From: Patescibacteria group bacterium
GTDB lineage: Bacteria > Patescibacteriota > Gracilibacteria > UBA1369 > PNNO01
Length of the DNA: 29,920 bases
Assembly: GCA_024275695.1 (NCBI GenBank)
Contig: JAJRYP010000018.1
Span: 1-29,920, forward strand
Direction: 5' to 3'
Shown: one piece after another, positions 10,687-15,668 of the stretch
Layout of the letters: every line of letters starts with the position of its first letter
Numbering within the stretch: the stretch's first letter is position 1
Made by a program: the position numbers and the translations under genes
The notes under the pieces: generated by a model
Databases searched by the model: none
Told to the model about the DNA's origin: nothing
What the model saw: only the letters and a program-made list of their open reading frames with translations

Positions 10687-11259
10687 ATGAATATTCTCAC
10701 ACACAAAAAATCGATTATAAAATTCGGGACAATTGCTCTTCTAATAACGGCTCTGGGGCTTATCTTCGCGACATCTTTGCAGGCGGCCGATCCGACTCAA
10801 AGCGAAAAAGACATCAAATGTACTCTTGAAATGAAGCCGTTAATAAAAACCGAAGGTGAAAAGTTCAGATCATATCTGCAAGCACATTTTAAAAATAAGA
10901 ATAAAAATTCCAGTCTTCTTGATTTAGCTTTAAAACGATTTGAGATTTACAAACAAACCCTCTGGAAAAAGGTTCAAGATTACTATCCGCAAGCGGGACT
11001 TCCGGTTCTTTCCGAATCAACAGATGCGCTTAAGTGCATACAACTGGTAAAGAATGATATTAATCTGTCCGAACAATTGCTTAAACAGTATTTTTTGGAA
11101 ACATCGGATATCAAAACAACATCAACACTTATGACAAAACTTGAAGAAATAAATAAAAAACTGGATGCACTTAACAGAGAGGTAATAGAAATGCTCGGGA
11201 AATGGGAAACACTTAAAGATCGTATTCCTTGTTTCACGAGCAAATGTATTTCAGGTTAA
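10687..11259 (+). CDS. Small secreted helical protein with C-terminal cysteines, surface operon
   Basis: I do not recognise a family for this 190-residue protein. A basic N-terminus (HKKSIIK) and a hydrophobic stretch ending near SLQA at residue 33 form a classical signal peptide, so it should be exported. The rest is predicted helical and lysine-rich. The heptad-like stretch LMTKLEEINKKLDALNREV near residues 144-165 suggests a short coiled coil. Cysteines occur at KCTLEM, LKCIQL and the final CFTSKCISG, a C-x4-C pair at the tail. It starts 6 bases after the giant gene and ends with tandem TAA TAA, 10 bases before the next start, so co-transcription is likely. No Shine-Dalgarno site is visible. 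An accessory subunit or chaperone of the surface structure is plausible but not shown. Confidence 0.8.
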   Translation: MNILTHKKSIIKFGTIALLITALGLIFATSLQAADPTQSEKDIKCTLEMKPLIKTEGEKFRSYLQAHFKNKNKNSSLLDLALKRFEIYKQTLWKKVQDYYPQAGLPVLSESTDALKCIQLVKNDINLSEQLLKQYFLETSDIKTTSTLMTKLEEINKKLDALNREVIEMLGKWETLKDRIPCFTSKCISG

Positions 11260-11269
11260 TAACTAAAAT

Positions 11270-11902
11270 ATGATATACGTAAAAAAATCAAAAATCTGGT
11301 TGGCTCTCATTATCGTCTTTTTTATCGTTTTTAACACGATATCTATAGAAAATCTTTATGCGGAAAGTACAAGCAACCCATACAACAATGATAAATTGAC
11401 GTTCTATGAACTTCAAAAGCTATATCATACTCGAATCAATGACTTGTTCAATTCAAAAACAAAATTACTTGAAAAAGGTGAAAAAGGACCCGGAACAAAT
11501 GCTATTCCGCAAGGAGACGAATGTGAAGAAAAAAACTACAGCACTTTCTGTTTGGCAATTACAGCCGCAAAAGAATATGAAAACTATAAAAAAGAACTTG
11601 AAGAACGTAAAGGTAACATAGAATTTACAGGGGAAAATATTTCAATAACGCTCGAGAAAGCTACAACAACAGCAATAAGTCAGGCGGCGGAAATCGATAA
11701 TGAGCTTATAGCGGCAAAAAGAGCACTCGACACATCCATAAAAACATACAATGAATTAAGCATTGCGTACACAATACACTTACAATATAAAGAAGTAATC
11801 AAAAGTTTAACTAAATACAAAAACAAACTTTCGCAGTATTACGAACAAGTTGGAACCTATCCAAACAAGTTTGTCGACGCAACTTCACTATCATGCTTAT
11901 AA
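11270..11902 (+). CDS. Small secreted helical protein ending in a cysteine motif, surface operon
   Basis: No family is recognised in this 210-residue protein. The first 31 residues form a signal peptide (MIYVKKSK basic start, hydrophobic core, cleavage plausible after ENLYA). The mature part is mostly helical and rich in Lys, Glu and Tyr. It has a cysteine pair around ECEEKNYSTFC (residues about 84-94) and a last-but-one cysteine in the terminal SLSCL. The segment TKYKNKLSQYYEQ before the end loosely resembles the pre-cysteine helix of the preceding protein, which hints at distant paralogy, though this is by eye only. The stop is separated by one base from the next start, so the genes are translationally adjacent. 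No ribosome site is seen. Confidence 0.8.
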   Translation: MIYVKKSKIWLALIIVFFIVFNTISIENLYAESTSNPYNNDKLTFYELQKLYHTRINDLFNSKTKLLEKGEKGPGTNAIPQGDECEEKNYSTFCLAITAAKEYENYKKELEERKGNIEFTGENISITLEKATTTAISQAAEIDNELIAAKRALDTSIKTYNELSIAYTIHLQYKEVIKSLTKYKNKLSQYYEQVGTYPNKFVDATSLSCL

Positions 11903-11903
11903 T

Positions 11904-12743
11904 ATGAAAAAAACACTCCTAAACATTTCGACAATTCCCTTTATTTTAGCCATTCTATGGATGGCGCCGTTTGCCGGAACAATAAATATTAGTCAAGCGG
12001 CGGATTCGGATAAAAGAGCTATTGATGAGGTTATTGAGGAGGCAAAAGCAAAAAAGAGCAAATTTTTGGCTCACGACATGTATTTAAACATCTATGTTGA
12101 AATAAACGACAAACCGGAAAAGGCAGCTACAAAAACTGTTGCCGACAAATTCGGAATGAGCGAAGAACAAATAAGCAGTATCGCTAAAAACGGAGATTTA
12201 TCTTCTCTATATGACGGATCAAAGACACTGGACAAAACGCACCAACAATACATTAAAATCCTGGACTCATACAACAAAGCGCTTGCAACGGAGAATCTCC
12301 GTACCGAACTTGAACAAGCCGTTAAGCCAAGCGAAATCTTCGCGGATGGTGACACGTCAAACTCAGACTTTGACTTAATTCACGACTTGTCTATCATAGA
12401 AGAAATTTTGTTTAATGAAAGGTCAAAAAGCGAATTTGGCGGAACTTTTAATTCTCCACTTGTCGACACGACGGATGCTGATGAACTTTCCGAACTTGCA
12501 GATCTATTTGATGATCCAAGCCTTCTAACTGAAGAAAAAGAAGATGAAGCCGAAGTTCCAAAGGAAAAAGATGAAAGTCTTAAGCCTCTGGAATGTCTTG
12601 AAGAAGACAACACGCTTACAAATTCTCTACAAAACTTTGAAGAAGAACAGGCTGCGCAAGCTGAACTTACAGAAAACGGCGCAAATGGAGAAGATTCTTC
12701 AGATAACGACAAAAACGAAGAAGAATTTCCCAAAGCACCTTAA
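11904..12743 (+). CDS. Secreted acidic protein, N-terminal part, closed by an in-frame TAA
   Basis: The start is the ATG at 11904 because it gives a good signal peptide (MKKTLLN, hydrophobic core, cleavage near ISQA, residue 32) and lies one base after the previous stop. An in-frame upstream ATG at 11850 would overlap the neighbour and bury the signal. The mature 247 residues begin with a helical region (about 40-150). They then become strongly acidic and low in complexity, with many Glu, Asp and Asn residues towards the end (EDSSDNDKNEEEFPKAP). A single cysteine sits at about residue 230 (ECLEED). The frame stays open after the TAA for another 233 codons, so this may be half of a protein of about 513 residues. 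Function unknown. Confidence 0.75.
   Translation: MKKTLLNISTIPFILAILWMAPFAGTINISQAADSDKRAIDEVIEEAKAKKSKFLAHDMYLNIYVEINDKPEKAATKTVADKFGMSEEQISSIAKNGDLSSLYDGSKTLDKTHQQYIKILDSYNKALATENLRTELEQAVKPSEIFADGDTSNSDFDLIHDLSIIEEILFNERSKSEFGGTFNSPLVDTTDADELSELADLFDDPSLLTEEKEDEAEVPKEKDESLKPLECLEEDNTLTNSLQNFEEEQAAQAELTENGANGEDSSDNDKNEEEFPKAP
12741..12743 (+). other. In-frame TAA splitting a secreted protein of the surface operon
   Basis: The codon order is KAP, TAA, DKWSLDDLCPDGAPFC, with the frame open to the TGA at 13443-13445. The stop lies at the end of an acidic linker, just before a cysteine-containing segment. No good start follows: candidates are TTG at 12756 or ATG at 12810, neither with a Shine-Dalgarno sequence or a signal peptide. 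Confidence 0.88.
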
Positions 12744-12755
12744 GATAAATGGTCT

Positions 12756-13445
12756 TTGGATGATTTATGTCCGGATGGTGCTCCTTTCTGTATAGATATT
12801 GAATTTATTATGAAACAATCTTCACTTGGTCCGTTTAAAGGATCTAAAAGCGATTGTATCGAGTGTACGGTTCAAAAAATCAACAAAGCGTTCGATGACA
12901 CACTTTCAAAACCGCTTTCCGCCAATAAGCTTACCGGGAACATACTTGAAATACCTAAATGTAAAAAAAGTCTTACCGTACTTCCGGCAAATATGAAGAT
13001 TACAACGGTTGCTGTACCGGTTCCTCAATCTAACAATCTTTTCTCAACTTCAAGTATTGCGGAAGAATGGAAAAAGTTTAATGAAAGAACAAACCCGTTA
13101 TGGTATCAAAAAACGGATAAAGCCGCCGAAGAAGACCTTAAGAAGGAAGATCCGTCGCAGGAAGATCGAGCTGCAAGGAAAGCTATCTCTGACGCAGGTC
13201 CCGATGCGACACTTGTCGACGTTCAAAAACGCACACAAGATATTGTAACCGGCGCAAAGAAACAAGCGGATAGAGAAACAAAACTTGCGAAACAGCAGGA
13301 AACTTCGGAAAAACAAAATCGTCATTATTCAAATATTTTACGCGAAATAACTACAATGAATCTTTATTTCCAAAGCATGAAGGAATCTTTCGAAAAAATG
13401 AAAACCCCATGTAGCGAATTAGCCAATAAAGCCAAATGCCAATGA
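12756..13445 (+). CDS. Cysteine-containing helical segment, continuation of the preceding secreted protein
   Basis: The reading frame is open from 12744 and lies in register with the upstream gene; 12756 is a TTG that could only weakly serve as a start. As a separate protein it would lack an export signal, unlike every neighbour, so it most likely belongs to the protein beginning at 11904. The N-terminal part has cysteines at LCPDGAPFC and SDCIECTVQK, the latter a CxxC. The middle and C-terminal parts are highly charged and helical (KKQADRETKLAKQQETSEKQ), ending with CSELANKAKCQ, a C-x8-C tail. The next protein ends with the same spacing. It ends with TGA overlapping the next gene's starts. 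The function is not recognised. Confidence 0.7.
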   Translation: MDDLCPDGAPFCIDIEFIMKQSSLGPFKGSKSDCIECTVQKINKAFDDTLSKPLSANKLTGNILEIPKCKKSLTVLPANMKITTVAVPVPQSNNLFSTSSIAEEWKKFNERTNPLWYQKTDKAAEEDLKKEDPSQEDRAARKAISDAGPDATLVDVQKRTQDIVTGAKKQADRETKLAKQQETSEKQNRHYSNILREITTMNLYFQSMKESFEKMKTPCSELANKAKCQ

Positions 13446-14467
13446 TGCAAACAGTTAAAAAAACAGTCGTAACATTTGTACTTGTAAGCGTAATCTCAAT
13501 CGTCGCACCAATTGCAAATGCACAAAATACAGGTAAAGAACTGTTCTGTCAGCGTGATTGGGCATCGTTTATATCATCAGTTATCTCATACGACAGTTTC
13601 ACCGAATATTGGCGAGATATGTTCTACAGATATAACAAAAACATTTGTTACTACTTTGACATCGACAATGTTCGAAAGCAAATCGAAAAGGCGCAAGAAC
13701 AAATAAGAAACGCTTTTTATACATGCGACGCACAGCGTGCAGTGCAACTTAAAACAAGATATTATGAACTGGAAGCGGAATTATTCTTTCTGCGCAATTT
13801 TGTTGATATTTCAAAAAGTGAAATCAAGACAATTCCCGATAAAAAAATCCATGAAGCGCTTCGCGGTAATTTTGTGATAGGCAAATCATATTTCACGGAA
13901 GAAAGATCAACTGAATTATTTGAACAATTCAAACAAAAATACGGGAAACGCGTAGCAACTACATATAAAGAATGTAGCGATCCCGGGCTCGATGCGCTTA
14001 CAAAGAAATTCAAGGATTTGAAGGCAAGTTTTCAAAATATGGCCGGCGGCAAAACAGAAACTTCATTAAAAGAGTATTGGAACAAAAGTCTAAATACTCC
14101 AATAAAACGAACAGGCAATTTTCTTGGTGGAATTTTGGATGCCAGAATCACGGGACTTCCAACAAAAATGGCAATCGATACAATCTACAAAGAAGTACAA
14201 AAAAATCTACCGCCGGACACGCAGCCAACACTTGAGTCTGTTCAAAATGCTATAGCAAAAGAAGAAGATGAATATGCCGCTAAAGTTGAACAAGCATCCT
14301 TATTGGCGGAATACGAAGCACTTTATAAGAACGGAACCGATAGAACGGCCAAAGATTTCGAAGAAAAATTAAAGCAATTAGATTCAATAATTAAAGGTAC
14401 ATATCCTGCATTCGACGCACTTATTAATTGTTCGAAAAAGGCTAAGAATAAACAATGCAAGAACTAG
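13436..14467 (+). CDS. Secreted helical protein with C-x8-C tail, last gene of the surface operon
   Basis: This protein has about 340 residues and an unknown family. Three in-frame ATGs (13436, 13442, 13445) overlap the previous stop; the ATGA overlap at 13442 suggests translational coupling. From the third ATG the signal peptide is clear: MQTVKKTV, a hydrophobic core and cleavage near PIANA. The mature protein is helical, with aromatic and cysteine-bearing motifs early on (LFCQRDW, NICYYFD, YTCDAQRA) and long charged helices later. It ends with CSKKAKNKQCKN, a C-x8-C pair that mirrors the end of the upstream segment and would suit a disulfide. It closes with TAG, followed at once by a nested hairpin. 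It is probably exported together with the giant protein. Confidence 0.8.
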   Translation: MPMMQTVKKTVVTFVLVSVISIVAPIANAQNTGKELFCQRDWASFISSVISYDSFTEYWRDMFYRYNKNICYYFDIDNVRKQIEKAQEQIRNAFYTCDAQRAVQLKTRYYELEAELFFLRNFVDISKSEIKTIPDKKIHEALRGNFVIGKSYFTEERSTELFEQFKQKYGKRVATTYKECSDPGLDALTKKFKDLKASFQNMAGGKTETSLKEYWNKSLNTPIKRTGNFLGGILDARITGLPTKMAIDTIYKEVQKNLPPDTQPTLESVQNAIAKEEDEYAAKVEQASLLAEYEALYKNGTDRTAKDFEEKLKQLDSIIKGTYPAFDALINCSKKAKNKQCKN

Positions 14468-14540
14468 CCTTAAGCATTCAGCTTACATACTGCAAAAAAC
14501 TCCCGGGGTAAATATGGGGGAGTTTCTTGCTAAGGCTTTT
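14466..14540 (+). terminator. Nested hairpin terminator of the surface operon
   Basis: An inner perfect 8-bp stem (AAACTCCC 14497-14504 with GGGAGTTT 14518-14525) sits inside an outer 7-bp stem (AGCCTTA 14466-14472 with TAAGGCT 14531-14537) that runs into TTTC. The outer stem begins in the last gene's stop codon. The T-run is short, so termination may be partial. Confidence 0.55.
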
Positions 14541-14582
14541 CTAGGGCTTGTATTGTAAGGGTCGAATAATACGGGGAGGGGT

Positions 14583-14753
14583 CTAACGATGCACGAGTGC
14601 CATAATTGTTCCTTTCAACTTTCCTTTAATCAGATTACTTGTATGCGGTCTATTCAATTTTTCGTTAATTTCCGAGATGTCACTCTTGCAGTAAGGGCAT
14701 ATATCTTTCATACTAGAGATAGCCTTACCGCAACTAATGCAATTAAAAATCAT
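14583..14753 (-). CDS. 56-residue zinc-ribbon protein
   Basis: A small reading frame on the minus strand runs from ATG (14753) to TAG (14583). It begins MIFNCISCGKAISSMKDICP and has a C5-x2-C8 and C19-x2-C22 arrangement, as in short zinc ribbons that bind one Zn(II) through four cysteines. The rest is short and basic (NLIKGKLKGTIMALVHR). It starts 7 bases downstream of the stop of the helix-turn-helix gene on the same strand, so the two probably form a two-gene unit. A weak GGA about 12 bases upstream is the only ribosome-site candidate. Zinc ribbons of this size may bind nucleic acid or a partner protein; no specific function can be assigned. The short length leaves some chance that it is fortuitous, but the regular cysteine pattern supports it. 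Confidence 0.65.
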   Translation of the reverse strand: MIFNCISCGKAISSMKDICPYCKSDISEINEKLNRPHTSNLIKGKLKGTIMALVHR

Positions 14754-14760
14754 AAATAAT

Positions 14761-15054
14761 TTATTCCAGGATGTAATGGTCGTCTTTTTCTCCGTTTGAG
14801 AGTGTATCTTCTACTTTAATATCTTCTTCAGTGGTTGCTTCTTGTTGCGTTTCTTGAGATGTATCTTTTTTATCCGAAGGAGAAGCCATGAATCTTTCTT
14901 CGAGAAATTTCTCAACATCGCTTTCTCGGATCCTCCACACTCGCCCCAACTTGATTCCTCTTAATTTTCCTTCTTTTATATATTTAAGGACCGTAAAGGG
15001 GTGCACTTGGAGAATCTGCGATACTTGCTCTGACGTGAGTAATTTTTCCGCCAT
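14761..15054 (-). CDS. Excisionase-family (MerR-like) helix-turn-helix DNA-binding protein
   Basis: This 97-residue protein has the classic single-domain winged helix seen in excisionase-type HTH_17 proteins at residues about 4-50. The pattern is LLTSEQVSQILQVHPFTVLK, then YIKEGKLRGIKLGRVWRI, then a helix ESDVEKFLEE. Such proteins bind short DNA sites; many act as phage excisionases, but free-standing ones in CPR genomes have unknown targets. The C-terminal half is acidic and probably disordered (TTEEDIKVEDT). There is no integrase nearby, which argues against a prophage role. Upstream is a probable promoter overlaid with inverted repeats, so autoregulation is plausible. It probably shares a transcript with the zinc-ribbon gene downstream. 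Confidence 0.85.
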   Translation of the reverse strand: MAEKLLTSEQVSQILQVHPFTVLKYIKEGKLRGIKLGRVWRIRESDVEKFLEERFMASPSDKKDTSQETQQEATTEEDIKVEDTLSNGEKDDHYILE

Positions 15055-15063
15055 TCGATATAA

Positions 15064-15131
15064 ATTAGAGTAATTTTATACAATTTAGTTTAACTCTAAT
15101 AAATTGTACCATTTCTAGGCAATCTGAGCAA
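15064..15131 (-). promoter_or_regulatory. Probable promoter of the HTH gene with two interleaved inverted repeats
   Basis: On the minus strand a -35 TTGCTC (15126-15131) is followed 17 bases later by a -10 TACAAT (15103-15108). Two perfect inverted repeats interlock here: ATTAGAGT 15064-15071 with ACTCTAAT 15093-15100, and TACAATTTA 15079-15087 with TAAATTGTA 15100-15108. The second contains the -10 box, which suits a repressor operator. Promoter assignment is by inspection. Confidence 0.5.
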
Positions 15132-15180
15132 GTTCTATATAAACAACCTAAATTTCAAAAAGCGTTATTATATATATCAC

Positions 15181-15310
15181 AATTTAAATAACTTTTCAAT
15201 AGTTTTGGCAAGTTTAATTTAATTTAATTAAATTTGATATATATTTGATACAATTTTATTAAATCTGATTAAAGGTCGTTAAATTTTGGCAAATTTCATC
15301 AAATTTAGAC
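15181..15310. repeat. A/T tracts phased every 10 bp (probable intrinsically curved DNA)
   Basis: From 15181 to 15310, thirteen consecutive 10-base blocks mostly begin with an A/T tract such as AATTT, AGTTT or AAATTT. The clearest run is AAATTT at 15281, 15291 and 15301, with AAATCT at 15261 and AAAGGT at 15271. A-tracts in helical phase are known to bend DNA. There is no gene here. Confidence 0.6.
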
Positions 15311-15451
15311 ACTTACAGGCGTTTCAAGGTTTTTTTTGACTACTTATATGCTTTTTGTGGCTTTTGCGTTATATTGTATAAAATTTAGTTGACAGTGGTT
15401 TCACACAATTTAGCTTTTCGATTATTGTCGAAAGTAGATTTTCGTTGCGTA

Positions 15452-15626
15452 ACAGGTTTACCGTCCCCGGGGATTAAAATTTTTATTAAAAATATTGCTA
15501 AAGACCGACTCTTATGGTCTCACAGGTTTACCGATCCCGGAATCTAAATTTTTTGGCAAATCGCCGGTTCCCGAGAAGCCAAAACGCAAAACAGGTTATA
15601 AAACGAATACGGAATTTATTAAACAA
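15452..15626. repeat. Degenerate tandem repeat of about 70 bp with palindromic cores
   Basis: ACAGGTTTACCG occurs identically at 15452-15463 and 15522-15533, and a partial copy ACAGGTTATA begins at 15591, giving steps of 70 and 69 bases. The first two copies each continue with a CCCGG-centred core and an AAATTTTT run. The block lies between the HTH gene's upstream region and the end of uvrA. The remaining non-coding sequence from 15311 to 15451 shows only AT-rich DNA with further ACAATTTAG-like motifs (15405-15413). Confidence 0.55.
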
Positions 15627-15668
15627 ACCATATAAACCCGTCTTTGGGGAGATTTTTGCCGGCACTTA

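Noticed and set aside
15389..15394. TTGACA as a plus-strand promoter
   Set aside because: No acceptable -10 box lies 16-18 bases downstream, and no plus-strand gene follows.
15121..15450. Replication origin
   Set aside because: The region is AT-rich with phased tracts and recF is about 5 kb away, but I find no DnaA-box-like TTATCCACA sequences and no dnaA or dnaN.
15452..15626. CRISPR array
   Set aside because: Only two exact 12-base matches occur; repeat length, spacer regularity and cas genes are all missing.
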